Counted from the stretch's first letter, positions 45,806 through 58,214 are shown. The stretch is 64,000 nt of DNA from Phytophthora sp. 'mugwort' (GCA_033558025.1 JAUCEF010000008.1:1488001-1552000); one strand, 5' to 3'. Made by a program: numbers and translations. Notes: a model not told the origin generated them from the sequence alone.

Positions 45806-47498
45806 TGATCTGTCTCCCGCATCATGGCGCGCATCGACGTAAGATACGTCAGTACTACTGTCTCAGTAGTACTGAGATTCGACATTGAGATTTGACATTG
45901 TGAACGGTATCGATTCGGCAGGACTTCCCACTTACCACGTGGAAAGTTGCCTAAGTACGATATATAAATTACATTTCTTGGCAACACGGTCCCATTGTTG
46001 GCGCTGCCCGCGATATGAGATGGAGTGTCTTAAGGAATGCTCTCTACAATGATCTGCCCGCCTCCGAAAATACCGCGCAATTTTGTTGCGGCTACACGCC
46101 GTCGTAACTACTCTCCTTCATTGGTAGGGCGCTAACGTGGCCACATACACACCTGTTTACATGTATTTAGTAGAGTATATTTTAAATTTCGACAACGAAT
46201 CTCAGTACATCTTTCTGACTTTGGAATTCCTCCAAAACTATCCAGACAGTCATTTCCAGCTGTTATCTTCGGCTTTGAAGCAAACCGGATTGATCCAGTG
46301 TCTCCATGGATCGTGGCGATTGGAGTTTGTGAAATGCAGCAGGTGGCCAACAGCGGATGGCGATGATGTCCAACTCGGGTCCCGTGCAGAGGTCAGACTC
46401 GCTGTTGCAAATGCAGTGGGGACTGCGGTCGGTAAGGTACGAGCGCCTGAACACGGTTCAGCATGAGTCGCCCAGCATGGGGCTACCCATCCGGTGGCGT
46501 GGTCCGTCAGACTTCGTCCACACAATGGTATTATACTACAGTAGTAGTGTCTTACCAGGAGAAACCACCTATATCGACCTCGTACATGTATTATTGCATG
46601 GTAACCACCAACTTGGTTTACGTCGAAGCCGTTTACGCCGTTTCGGTTAGGAATAATAGTACACTACATGTATACTACGCTGCCATCGTGCGACAATATC
46701 CAGCCTACCGGTAGTTGATCCAGTATGGCGCCTGTATCACAACATCCTAGACAATGTAGACGACTTCATACAGCAGAGGAATGGAATTGTATGCCTCTTC
46801 ACGAAGGCGTCACAGAAAAAGAAAATTCAGAAAATGCGTGGCGCCGACTGATGGGCTCACAGTGTTACATGTACATATAAACCCTTCGGTAACGGTTTAG
46901 CTTCACATTTTTAAATTCTTGTCAAAAAGGATGCTGATTGCAGGGTGGAACATTTGCAAAACAACCGTTAGCGCTCGCGGTAAGCATTCGTGCTGTCGGT
47001 TGGCTGAGGTTGCAGACGGAAATGGTTGCTGCTCGTGAAGCGACGAGAGTTGAGGCAAGATGTTGAGGGCGTGATCGAAGAGGGGCTGGACCCTAAAACG
47101 ATCGAGGAGCATCAGAGGTATCTAAATCGGCAAGCTGCTTGTTCGACCAGACCCTAGCGTGTCAGGCAGATCAGTTGGTAACCTACAGAGATGCGTCCGC
47201 TCCGGTTGAGTTGGGCAGGAAGCAAGGTCGCATCAGCATAATATGCAACGACATATAATGTCGTTGCTAGAGTTCTTTAGAAGTTGTGGGGTTGTGATAC
47301 CTCCCTAGTTAATCCCCTTAGAATAAGAATACAATTCTTTTCCATACTTCTCTGTCCCACCAAATTATGGACAGTTTGTTTTTTGTGTACTAGACAAAAT
47401 AGTTATAAGGATCGTATTGGCTAATATTGTTAGGGGTTCGTCGACCGTAAAACGGTTGGCAGCTACCACTAATTCGCTGCAGGCCTCAAAGGAAGAAG
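45806..47498. other. Spacer, no gene supported
   Basis: Overlapping short frames at 46132-46650 on both strands have no domain. The 47270-47380 stretch is related, in inverted orientation, to 51680-51820 and may be a terminal repeat of the transposon that follows. Confidence 0.4.
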
Positions 47499-47932
47499 AT
47501 GGCGAGAACACTTGGCGCAAAGGCCATCACGCCGGCAACGCGCATCACGGTGGTGGTCTTCCTTTCCAAGCTCAGTAAGGAAGGCCGCCTCCGCTACGGC
47601 ACAGTCGCGCGTGCCAAGAAGGCGTTTGGGCTCAGTCGCGCGGCCACCGAGGCCATTTGGGGCCTGCGTGACGACGCGACTGCTCTCGTGCAGCCTGGTC
47701 GGTCGTACCCGCCCAGGAAGACCCGGCTGAGCCCCGAGGAGATGGAGACTGGAACAACAAAATGGCGAATCAAGCACCATTTTCGCCTGACTGCAACATA
47801 CTGGATTTGGAAATTTTTAATGCGATTCAATCCATACAGTATCGACAGCCTACGAACCAGATTGATGGGCTGATTGCAGCAGTAGAGACTGCATTTAATA
47901 GCATAAATAAATATATAAATATCAAACCATAG
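47499..47932 (+). pseudogene. Mariner/IS630-like transposase, internally deleted
   Basis: The N-terminal part (47499-47750, ATG) is the helix-turn-helix of an oomycete mariner/IS630-like transposase (RITVVVFLSKLSKEGRLRYG, VARAKKAFGLSRAATEAIWG). It joins directly, in a shifted frame, to the transposase C-terminus at 47762-47932, with APFSPDCNILDLEIFNAIQS, the block with the last catalytic acid, and IDGLIAAVETAFNSI. The whole middle of the catalytic domain is absent. The copy cannot move itself but could have been moved by a full-length relative. Confidence 0.7.
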
Positions 47933-48053
47933 AAAAATGCTTCCTCACTTTGCAAAAAGTGCTGGAATGCATGATTTCTAACGAGGGGGCAATGGTTTTA
48001 ATCTCCCTCGGGTTCGTAAGTCCGTCGAGCCCAGTGGCGTTTATCCGACGTCT

Positions 48054-51000
48054 TTAACTCCTTAGCTACTGGCAACATCCAGGTCCCAGCTGACCTCTAA
48101 CACAGCGAGAGAGCTGCACTAATTGATCGAAAATCTGCATTGTTACGCCACATGCTACGGCACGACGTCATAGGGTCCATACTGACCCCTTGCAGACGCT
48201 CTCCACACCACCAGCGGTGGTTTGTAACCGCCAGTCTCTAACGACATAAGTGCTATTCAGGCTTTCGGCGGACAGCGAACAGGGGGCAGAATGGAAAACG
48301 AGGCCGTCGGAGAATGGGAGGCCCTTGACCAGGGCTTTCATATCGAAGCCATCGCGCTGGATTCACTTGTCGACGACTGGGACAAGCTAGTGACCGATGA
48401 CGTCGATGACCTCGACATGCAGTTCAGCGGCGACGACGCCGAAGATAGCCATGGCCCCCAGCTCGATAGTGGCGGCCCGGTCGACGGCGGCGTGCATCTC
48501 GCCCACGTTCCTGATCTTGCCAACATCGCTCAATTCACAAAGTTAGTGGTGGCGCTCCGAACACAGGAAGTGGACAAGTTGCCGGCGGCGCTCAGCGTGA
48601 CGTCGGCGTCCCGCTCGCTCGTGCTGGACAATTTCATGGCGGCGTACACGTTGTGCATGGTCAGCACATTGTCGTCGGCTGTCACGATCACGGCGATCAT
48701 TTCAGTGTGGTGCACAGGCCCGCAGCGACGGGCAGATTGATGAAGAAGATCAGTGCGCGACTGTCAGTGATGGCGCAGTGTCTGCTGGCATCGAGCAGCT
48801 TAACTACGTATACCAGCCAAGTGCTGTTGGGAAATCGTACATGGAGTCACTAAAACTGCAGAGCGGGCTTCATGTTGTCACGGAAGCTAAGGTTGCCAAG
48901 GCTTACCAAGACAATGCCGAGCACGGATTTTCAGGAGCTTTCCGGCGAAGCCTGCAAAAGTGGACATTGGTCACTTTAACTGCCCGCGGACTACCGCGAC
49001 TTACAGAGAGTGAGTTCAACGCCTATTGTGGGCTCGAGATTGCAATGAGCGTTTGCCTGCTGATTGACATCACTGAGCTCTGGTTGACAAGCGTTTTTTC
49101 TGCTAGTCGGCCTTTATGAAGACGATGCCGCGAATGAGATTCCAGACCATCCGCGCAGCGTTGACATTTCACGTACCCACCGACCGGAATATTAACAAGG
49201 TGCGCAACCCGCTATGGCACAGCAGAGTGCTGCTGGCGCATTTCCAAAGCGCTTTGCTGAGTTTGCAGTTCCCACAGGCGTGAGTAGCATTGATGAGATG
49301 ACTGTCCAAAACAAGGCTCGCTCACGAGCGAAACGTACATGCCGTCAAAGCCGGACAAATACGACGTTCGGTTTTACGCTGTTGTCGACAGGGATGCATT
49401 GAATGTGCACTCGATTTAAGATAATTCATCCGGCAACACCCAACCAACACATCCTGTGCAGCGATACACAGAACAGTTCCCGGTGCTTCGCACCTCAGTC
49501 TACAATACGCTTCAGCGCAAAGATGTTCCTGTGGCTGCCAAGTCGGCGACAGCGCTTTGGATGGCGATGATCGGGCACCAGATAAAGCAACTACGTTCCC
49601 CCACCGGCTACCGACTCACTTTTTTTCTCCGACAACTTCTACACGAGGCACACGTTTACAAAGGCCTTGTTGGCGTTCACGGATGCAGAGATGCACACCA
49701 CTGGCACCGTGCGAATAAACCTGATTGACAAGTGAAACAAGCCGACAGTGGAAGCCTCCGTTCTACGTGCTGCTGAAGCCGATCGTGAAGAATGGAAGTT
49801 GATAGCAGCAGTTGATCTCGAATCGGACTGGAATACGAAGGCGACAGAACATCAGAAAGCTCAGCGGAGGTTACCCAAAGCGCAGCGGACAGAGTATCGT
49901 CCGACAGTCGTGATCGCAGAGAAAGCAGGCTACATTGCATACAAAGATCGCAAGGTAGTCATCTTTATTCCAGCGACTTGCGTTCAACACTGTCTACTCA
50001 CACGCTGAGTGGATCATCAGATGAAGCTGTGGCGTGCTGCCATGACCGATATCCTATTCAGCGATGGACAGGTGACTGTGTTCAACACCGAAAGATTTTC
50101 ATGGCTCCCAATGTTATCGCTGTCTACAACCGTTTCATGAACGGAGTAGACCGCGTGGATCAGCTTCGAGCAACAAAACCCAACTCGCCGACGTGAGAAG
50201 CGTCTGGACATGACGCTTTTCACGTGGCTTATCGACCTTGCGATCATCAATGCATTTGCGCTGCTGAAGAGAACAACTACCGCGACCTCAAGTCTGCGCG
50301 AGTTCAAGCGGCAGATTGCCGACAGTTTGACGCGCAATGAAAAGGCAATCAGGAAGCAGTGATTGCGCCGTGAGAAGAAACGCCAGCGCGAAGCCTTGGA
50401 TGCCGTCGTTGGGTCTGACACCTCCCTGCACATCATCACCCCAAACACAACGCAACACAGCAACGGTAAGCTCAAGTGTTACCTGTGCAGTCTCAGAGGA
50501 ATCGCCAAGAAATCCAGGTATGGCTGCACCTAATGTGAGCGTGGCTTCCATGTTGAATGTTTTAGTGCTTTTCACTACCAAGATGTTTTCAAAGCGCAGT
50601 CGCCTGGAGTTCGGAAAGCGCTTGAAGCGGTGTGTAGAGCGACGACGGACGACCCTGTAGCGTTCACACGGAACCGTGGCAATAATCAATCATCAGTGTA
50701 GCCAAGTTAACGCTACCTACAGCTATATAATATTGATACCCTTACCTTTGCGCTATCTGGTCATTGCTCTTGAAGCTTTCGTTTGATGCAGAATGGGACG
50801 TCTCCTCTCATTCTCCCCGTCTTCAAATATATGTATAGTCGACACAGCAAGAAGCGCACAGCACGGTTCTGGCGGCGTCGCTTCGACAGCTTGCGTTGTA
50901 GCCGAACACCAGATTCTATCAGCTCACCGCCGTACCTCTCCCATCGCATTCAACCGCACCGCACCAGCCGCACAGACCCCATGCCGTTCTCACCATCATC

Positions 51001-51197
51001 TGCCGTGCATTCAAGGCTCTCCGTATCACAGCGTCGTTAGCAAAAAGGGAGAAAAGCGACTTTGGGGGGGGGGAATCGTTGCCGAAGGCTGCAAATCGAG
51101 TTGTGATTGGCTTGAAAAATTCAAAATGAGGCGTTATGATTTGGTCGGTAGAGGTTCAACTAGACCTCTTAGAATGGCGCGGTAGTTAAAGAGTTAA
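48054..51197 (+). mobile_element. piggyBac element with TTAA target sites
   Basis: Both ends carry the TTAA target and matching inverted ends: the left reads TTAACTCCTTAGCTAC from 48054 and the complement of the right reads TTAACTCTTTAACTAC, ending at 51197. That is 14 of 16 bases. Between them lies a decayed piggyBac transposase. TTAA duplication is specific to piggyBac, so the boundaries (3144 bp) are supported by both the ends and the content. Confidence 0.75.
48291..50690 (+). pseudogene. piggyBac-like transposase, decayed
   Basis: An acidic N-terminal frame (48291-48740, ATG, 149 codons) is followed in other frames by a helical core (48778-49119, SPRLTESEFNAYCGLEIAM-like region) and by VIAVYNRFMNGVDRVDQLRA (about 50116-50175), the conserved piggyBac block. 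The C-terminal Cys-rich region CYLCSLRG... and CERGFHVECFSAFH lies near 50480-50570. Frameshifts occur at several points and stops at 49740 and near 50200. Not active. Confidence 0.7.
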
Positions 51198-52053
51198 CAA
51201 CAACAGTCTCTAACTGTTGAAATGGCTACAAAGCCTTGACAGCTCAGATTCTCAACCAATAAATCGTATTTTTTTAATATGCAGTTTTATTTGCTAAATC
51301 ATTGTCTTAAAGCGAGATAACAGCTGATTGAATATAATAATCTTGTGATTTGACGCATATCGCAATAACAGCCGATAACCCCCCAACCGAACAGATGCCT
51401 AATAGAGACTATTCGGCACGTTTCTGACTGTTATGCTATTAAGAGATGGGTCAATACATCGGGGTGATGGCGCCGTAAAAGATTGGTTGAATACCGCTAA
51501 ATTTCTTGAGAATTACGAAATAAAACCCTTTTTCCTCTTGCAAAGCGCGGATTCCGTCAATGTTATTTACTTGCATGACGCTGTTATGAATAGCCAAGAA
51601 ACGGAGCAATGACCGCGCTATGACAAGCTATCCAACGCGGGTGCCCCAGTCTTTTATGTGTTAGTGTAGCTATAACTAGACCAAATTACATGAACCTGTC
51701 TATAAATTGGTGGGGCAGAGAAGTATTTATTTTTTTAAATAGGAGGTCAAGGTAAATTACACTTGGCCCCGTACATTATTGTATTCCTAATAACAGGGTA
51801 TTACTCGTCGAACGGAGGCCAGGGTATCACTTGCATTTGCACGCACTGAGTAGATTAATAAGAAACTACTACTAGTCGTAGTTTTTATAATCCCTTTTAA
51901 AGGGTATCCTCTCGCATTTTTGCATAATTCCTTACTTGTTGTATGTATGGCCAAAACACGCCCGCCGGAGCGAAGCGGAGGCAGGTTCGCCTGCGCAATA
52001 GGGACATAACAAAAGAGCGCCGCCGCTACGCGGCGGTGTTCAGTTCAACTCCG
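51198..52053. other. AT-rich spacer with a possible mariner end
   Basis: No gene. 51680-51820 contains TTGGTGGGGCAGAGAAGTAT, which is closely related to the complement of 47340-47370. It may be the far terminal repeat of the interrupted mariner element. Confidence 0.4.
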
Positions 52054-53622
52054 TCACACCGATTCGACAATATTACTTCCCAACGGCGAGCCACACTTGC
52101 CGCAGAATTTGAACCCGGCTGGAACATTCATACAACAGCTTGGACATTCCTGCGTGGCCTGGTGTGCGTCTTTCTCCCGCTCGGCGAACCTCTTAAGTTG
52201 ATCAATCGCAGCCGAGAGGCTAATTCGCTTCTCCCAGTCAGGTCTCGTCAATTGCTGTATGAGGACCCACTCGTCATCCTTAAGACCCTCAGGACGGGGG
52301 TATTCCTCTCCAGAAAACACTTTTTCCAGGATCGTATCATCATCGTCTAAAGCGTATGGAGGTTCGTCCGAAAAAGCCTCGATGATGCACATTCCAAATG
52401 AGAAAACATCCGAGGCAAACCGCGGGTTGTGAGAGGCATCGGTGCTCATCTCACCCATTGGCATCAGGCACTCGGGGGCTTTCCAACGTACGGTATCGGT
52501 CTGCGCCTTGGCACTGAGTCCCACTGATTGACTGCGGATGTAGCTGAACCCAAAGTCGCAGATCTTAGCCATGTCGTCGGCGCCGATCACGATGTTGTTA
52601 CACTTTAGATCACCGTGTACCACCTTCTCCGAGTGCAGGTAATGCAGCCCCACCGCGGCCTCGTAGAATAGCCGCCAGATCTCGCTCTTGTCTTCCATAA
52701 AATAGTTGGCAAAGTTGCCGTGGATGGCATCCTCACAGACGAAGAACGCCGGGGTGCTGACATGGCAGGCGCCGAACAACTTCACGATATGTGGGTTTTT
52801 CAGCTTGTTCCAGACTTCCACCTCCTTAAAGAACGACTTCATGGCTTGATCATCGTCCATGAGCAGACACTTGATCACGACCTTGGTGCCCTTGCCCCAG
52901 ATGCCTCTGTGCACGGATCCGTACGAGCCACAGTCGAACGAGTCTTTCGAGTTAAATTCCACGTCGTCACTGCTGATGAACCACTCGGGGACGATGGGGA
53001 CTTTGGCCTTGGACGTGCTCACGACCTTTTTAAAGGCTTTATGCATGAGCTTCAACTGCTCCGGGTCATTTTGCTCCTTCTTATGCTCAAGCTCGTACTT
53101 GATCATAGCGAGTCCTTCCTGGAGTGTAGACCCAGAGTTCTGGATCTCGGCATGGATGGTCTGGCCATTGGCCAGGATCTCGGCCATTTGCTGATGAATT
53201 CGCTTGCGATCCTCTTCCCACTCCTGCTTCCATTTAGCCATCTCGACCATATACGCGATGTTAAGCAATTTAAAGAGCTCGTCCATGTCGCTGTGGAAGG
53301 CTTGGATGGCCTCCACGACTTTGCGGTTGCTAGCGAGTCGTTTGATGAGACTCTTCTGGGACTGGCGCTTAAGGAACTTGAGGAAATCCGAAATAGTGCG
53401 GCCGTACATGAACAGCACGCGGTTCTGACGCAGCACCGTCTCGTCCGTGATCTTGTATAGTTCTTCGTGCACAAACTTCATGCGCTCGTACACACGGCGG
53501 CAAATCTCCTCGTTCTCCTTCATCTCCTGGATAAACTCCAACACATTGCCCAGTGCCTCGGCGATGGCTTCACCCAGCTCGGGGATCACGAACTCAGTCA
53601 CGAGCGAACAGACTCCCGACAT
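52054..53622 (-). CDS. TKL-type protein kinase, paralogue of the 42-kb gene
   Basis: A 522-aa intronless protein, ATG at 53622, collinear with the 42.3-kb kinase without gaps through residue 390, where one residue is inserted. Residues 1-200 are the helical MLKL/HeLo-like region. The kinase shows the glycine loop CGSYGSV at 231-237, K251, HGDLK at 336-340, DFG at 356-358 and APE at 382-384, all intact. The zinc ribbon cysteines follow CPSCCMNV and FCGKCG near the end. The longest blocks of identity are in the catalytic loop, arguing for a recent duplication or conserved function. Same strand as the first copy, about 8 kb away, with transposons between. It ends 125 bp from TPP II. No initiator match was found upstream. 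Confidence 0.85.
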   Translation of the reverse strand: MSGVCSLVTEFVIPELGEAIAEALGNVLEFIQEMKENEEICRRVYERMKFVHEELYKITDETVLRQNRVLFMYGRTISDFLKFLKRQSQKSLIKRLASNRKVVEAIQAFHSDMDELFKLLNIAYMVEMAKWKQEWEEDRKRIHQQMAEILANGQTIHAEIQNSGSTLQEGLAMIKYELEHKKEQNDPEQLKLMHKAFKKVVSTSKAKVPIVPEWFISSDDVEFNSKDSFDCGSYGSVHRGIWGKGTKVVIKCLLMDDDQAMKSFFKEVEVWNKLKNPHIVKLFGACHVSTPAFFVCEDAIHGNFANYFMEDKSEIWRLFYEAAVGLHYLHSEKVVHGDLKCNNIVIGADDMAKICDFGFSYIRSQSVGLSAKAQTDTVRWKAPECLMPMGEMSTDASHNPRFASDVFSFGMCIIEAFSDEPPYALDDDDTILEKVFSGEEYPRPEGLKDDEWVLIQQLTRPDWEKRISLSAAIDQLKRFAEREKDAHQATQECPSCCMNVPAGFKFCGKCGSPLGSNIVESV

Positions 53623-53747
53623 GATGTGCGCCTGACGAAGTAAAAGGAGGAGTGACGGTCTTCCTCTGATTTATCGTATACTATTTTACTAGAATACCTA
53701 CAGATTCAGACAACGCAATGGCTTCATTGTGTGCACGTTTCATTGGT

Positions 53748-56700
53748 CTAAAAGATCCGATAGGATGTAGGAGCACGACGACGCCCCCATTGGGACTCGT
53801 ACTTGGCCCAGTGCGTCCACTGCAATGCGTCGAGGATGCTGGTTATCTCCGTTGCGAGCTTCTCGTCCGAGATGATCTTGGTCTTATCGGTCTGCTCCAT
53901 GTCCTGCACCTTCCGTAGACGCTGTAATGCGAGGCCGAACGCATCGAAGTGCCGGTCGTGAAGCAGTGAAACGTGCAGGTACGAGGATGCCTCGACGTCT
54001 TCCCACTTCTGTAGGTCGGCGTAGGCCAGCAGGAAGTCGTCCCATTGCGCAGAGTCTCCAAGAGCGCGAGCTTTGCGTGCTAAGGCGTCCACTAGGATCG
54101 ACTTCTCCTTCTCCTTGCGCAGCTTCTTCTCCGTTGCAGGCTGATCGCCGGGGACGCTCCGCGTGCCGAAGAAGAGCGCCAGTTCGTCTTGCTTAATGAG
54201 CGCAAGCACAGCGTCAGCGGCTTCGATTACTTCCGCCATCTGAGTGGAGCGGTTGGCCTCAAAGTCGAAGTGGTGCAGCTTCGCCTGGATCGCTGGTAGG
54301 TGGTTCGGGAACTGGTCTACGAGGCGCTGAAAGGCTGGCAGGAACGTAGGTTTGCCAATGAGCTGCGACGTTCGCTCGAGCAGTAAGTTACGAACGGCTT
54401 CTTTGGTGATCTCTTCTTCATCACGCTCGTCTTTCGGCTCGTCCGGCTCGGGTTCCTTGACGGGCGTTGGTGCCGGTGGAATGACGTACGTGATGTCGAA
54501 GCCACCAGGACGTCTGCCGCTCCTGCAATTGACATATACAAGCGAGAACTGTTAGCCAAGCTTCTTATTAATTTCTATCGCTGAGAACTCACCCCTTGAT
54601 CGCGCCGCCCTTCTGGCCAAAGTGGATTTTTCCTGTTAGAGCATCTCCGATGGTACTACCAACAGGAAGCTTGTCGTATGCAGGCTCTCCGATAAAGAGA
54701 GGCACGTATTTCCCACTAGATAAACTCTTCTTGTCTAGTGGTTTGCCACCCAGCGCGACATCATCTTGGTGTCCAAACACTGACGCAGTTACTTCCTTTA
54801 TGTCGTGAGTCAAGATCAACACCATTTGCTTAAGCTTCTCAAGTTTACTCACATCCTCATGTCGAATTTGAGCACGAACAACATACGAGCCTTTTTTCAA
54901 AATCGTCGCATTCCCGTAAGCATCAGAACAGCCCAAGTATTGCTTCTTGTCGTCGAAGATCATCATCAGCTGCGCCTCAAATGGCGACTCGTACAGACGG
55001 CCATTCAATAGCGGCAAGTGTGGCACCACTTTACCCGCTTCTTTCTTCGTGAACGGGTACGTCAAGATCAACTGGTACACTTGACGCTTGTCGGGGAATT
55101 GGTCGCGACTCGAGCTCAAGGGAGAAATCTCCGCCGTCTTTGGACGGATATGCTGTACGTACTTCGTGAAGCTGACTTTAGGCGCCAATGTCTCGGTCTC
55201 CACAGAGCTGGACACAAGCACCTTGTGCGATTCCTCGCCGCCAATGACCACAATCTGCTCTTGGTCGGATTTGATGCCATGGAAGCGAATCTCAATCTGT
55301 ACGATGGAATCCCCCAGAGCGCTCCAGAATTGACCTAAACAGATTTCGGTGGTCAAACCACCCAGCAGATCCATGCTGAACGCTAGTTCCTCTCCAGGTT
55401 TCAGAAAAAAAGCTTTGTGAAACGATGACAGACTCTGGCGCACAAACGGCTGGAACTGCATCGCGTCAAACATATAGAGCTTCCCAGACGAGTTGGAATC
55501 CACCTCACGCTCGCTGCTAATAGCACGCGAGAAGATAATATCTGCCCATGAAGCACCTTGAGGGGGGGTGAGAAAGCGACGAGAGATATCACCAGGCTGG
55601 AACTTCTTTTGGTACAAGACTACCGACGCTGCGTTTTCGGGCTTGATCACAATGACAGGAATGGCGAATAGTGCGCCACGAGCCTCGTTTCGCGTGTCGT
55701 AAGCCACAATCTCGCCGTAGTGTTCACCAGCAGCCAAGTGTTTGGTCTCCACGAGCACCTTGAACGCGCGTCCGCTGTGCATCAAGGCCAGACTTCGACC
55801 CACATCAATCCAACGAGTAGAAGGAACGAGACGAACATGCTGCTCAAAGTGAACCTTATCCTCTTGGACCGCCTTCTTATGGAAAATCGGCGTCACAGCG
55901 ACGTTCACTTCAGTGCTGTCATGAACAAAGTCAGCACTGTCACGGAGGAACACGCCACGAGCATTTCCTTCGCCCGACGAGGTCTTAATTTCGTAGTGCA
56001 GAGGAAACTTCTTTGAGCCATCGAAAGTTTTACTGCCAGCCAAGTACTCGAACGCTGGTAGCACCTGAATAAGCCCCTTGCCTTGTGCGTAAACTTCCAC
56101 GTTCGGTACTTTGACTGCAGTGTTCTCCAACGCACGGCGGATCGAGTACGGCGTATACTTTAAACTCTGAGCTTTCATGGCGCTGACGAGTAGAGCGATG
56201 TTCCCAGCACAGTTTGGTGAAGACATTGACGTACCGTTCATGAGCTGTTTCTTGTTTAACGTCCAGTTGGGTACAGGCGCAATGGCAGCTCCAGGTGCAC
56301 AAATATTCACACCCAACTCGCCATCAAACGTCGGCCCACGCGATGACCACGTGTAGGCGATGGCCGACAGGTCGTTGTCACGCATGATATACTCGCTCTC
56401 CATCATCTTCGGCGAGACGTAAGCTCCCACCGCTAACATACTGGACGTCGTGCCACCTGGAGCACCAACTGTGCCCAACGCAGGTCCATTGTTGCCCGCA
56501 CTCACCACAAAAGTCACGTTATGTTGGTCCACCAGCTCGTTGCTCAGCTCCACAATCCGCCCGTAATTGTGCTGTGACGCGTATTCCCCGTAACTCATGT
56601 TGACAATATCCACTTTCGAGTCCATGACCGCCAGAATCGCGCGACTGAGCGCTGAGGACGTCTCCATGCTCCCCAATCTTCCATCTCCAATCTTCACGGC

Positions 56701-57564
56701 CACAATCTGCGCTCCAGGGGCCACACCATTACACTCTGGCTGCTCTGGGTAGTACGCTGCGACAATTCCAGCCACATGCGTCCCATGAGCTCCCACATCA
56801 TTCACGATACTCAGCGTATTGCCTTCATCGTAGATATTCAGCACATAATTCAGCTGCGAGTCCTTGGAGAACGTAGCGTACTGTCGTTCCTCTTTAAAGT
56901 TCGTCAGCGCCGAGACACCAGTAAAGTCCCCCGTCTCGTTCGTGTCCAGCGCTGCACGCCAGCACGTACCGTCATGAAAGACGACCGCGTCGTAGATCGG
57001 TCCGGGGTCTTCGTAGTTCTTGGCCAGCTCCTCCAGCTGCTTCAGTCTCGCTTGGAGATCTTTCTTCTCCCTCAGCTTGGCCGTATTATTGGTTGTCGCA
57101 CTGTTCTCTTTGCTCCATTTAGCCAGCAACTGCTGCACCTCGTTAAGCGCCGCTCGCTGCTCAATATCAAACTTCTCTTTGCGTTCTGTTTGAAGTCGAA
57201 CCACCAGCGGACCGGGAAACACGTGGTAGCCGGCGACAGTTCCGACGTGGTATTTGCCGTCCTGGCTCGGCTTCCACTCGGGGTTGAGCGTCAGCACGCG
57301 GCCATTGTCCAGCGTCAATTGTCCGTCCTTGGACTCAAGGACTGTGGACGTGTCGACGTCGCCGGCGCCCGTGGCGTCGACAAAGTCGATGATCTTGGGA
57401 CGTCCGTCAGGGGTCGTCTGCAGACCGATTGCCCCCGGGTCCACGCCCGTGTCGAAAATGGCCACGACGGCGTTGCGCCCGTCGTAGTCTGGGTATTGCT
57501 GCAGGAACTGGGCGGCGAGGGTTTCCTCCTTGGGCAGTAGGGACGCGGTCGGGAACGACTTCAT
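53748..57564 (-). CDS. TPP2: Tripeptidyl-peptidase II
   Basis: Two exons: 57564-54593 and 54522-53748, with a 70-bp GT-AG intron (54592-54523; donor GTGAGT, acceptor TTGCAG, a CTAAC branch-like word between). The frame is conserved across the splice, giving 1248 aa, the length of animal TPP II (1249). It is a giant cytosolic serine protease that removes tripeptides from N-termini, downstream of the proteasome. Subtilisin-type catalytic residues: D38 (AIFDTGVDPG), H260 (GAHGTHVAGI), oxyanion Asn in SAGNNGP near 359, and S446 (GTSMSSP). The D-H spacing (over 200 residues) is the TPP II insertion. A 12/14 initiator match lies 42-55 bases upstream. Confidence 0.95.
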
Positions 57565-57605
57565 TTTTTAGACTTACAGCGACTTTGAAGTGCGTCTGAC
57601 GCGGC

Positions 57606-57619
57606 AGATTTAGGAATGA
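57606..57619 (-). promoter_or_regulatory. Candidate oomycete initiator (Inr) of TPP2
   Basis: On the minus strand TCATTCCTAAATCT matches 12 of 14 positions of the oomycete initiator TCATTYBNCAWTTT, and all of the first eight. It lies 42-55 bases before the ATG at 57564. Confidence 0.6.
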
Positions 57620-57726
57620 AGGATGTCAAAAAGATCTGGAGCAGCTTGATGCTGCTAAGTACGAAGATGACACATCATGACGAGCAGTGTTCACCTCTTG
57701 TCCTCTTACTGTTTTTTTTAATTAAG

Positions 57727-57777
57727 ATATGACAAATAGTCTTGAGGTTTTACACTCAAGACTCTATTTTGTCATAT
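57727..57777. repeat. Short inverted repeat between divergent genes
   Basis: Arms ATATGACAAATAGTCTTGAG (57727-57746) and CTCAAGACTCTATTTTGTCATAT read as inverted copies with a few gaps and an 8-base loop. It may be a MITE relic or a terminator-like hairpin. It lies in the roughly 650-bp region between divergent genes. Confidence 0.5.
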
Positions 57778-58214
57778 TCCACTAAGTGAAGAGGATTAGC
57801 ACAACGCTTCTGTGACCGATAGGTCAGCAGGTATGACCAGAGTGACTCCACGTATAATTCCCAGCCCGGAGTGGACGCTACTCATGATGCTTTTGGTGAC
57901 TCGGAAGCAAGTGATACCCGAATGAGACGCTATCCTCCTCCCCCAAAGCGTCGCAACACCCAGCGATCATCCAACCTGGCAACGAGACTTACTGTACCAA
58001 GAAACACACATTCTTGGCCACACTATTGCTACGCATACTGAAGGATCCTGTGGTTACTCACAAGCGATACAATATACACATACATAGTTCCCGAAAGTTC
58101 TGATCTCACTTGGCACCAGAAATAGTCTAACATAAGGCGATCGCGATCAGTCTGGAAACAGCCCGATATCATAAACGCCTGTAGCTCGGTCGTCGAGAAT
58201 TCCCCGAGCTGGAC

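Noticed and set aside
45733..45987. Longer upstream start for the effector candidate
   Set aside because: The extension would place the hydrophobic signal at residue 86 and lacks coding character. The ATG at 45732 is preferred.
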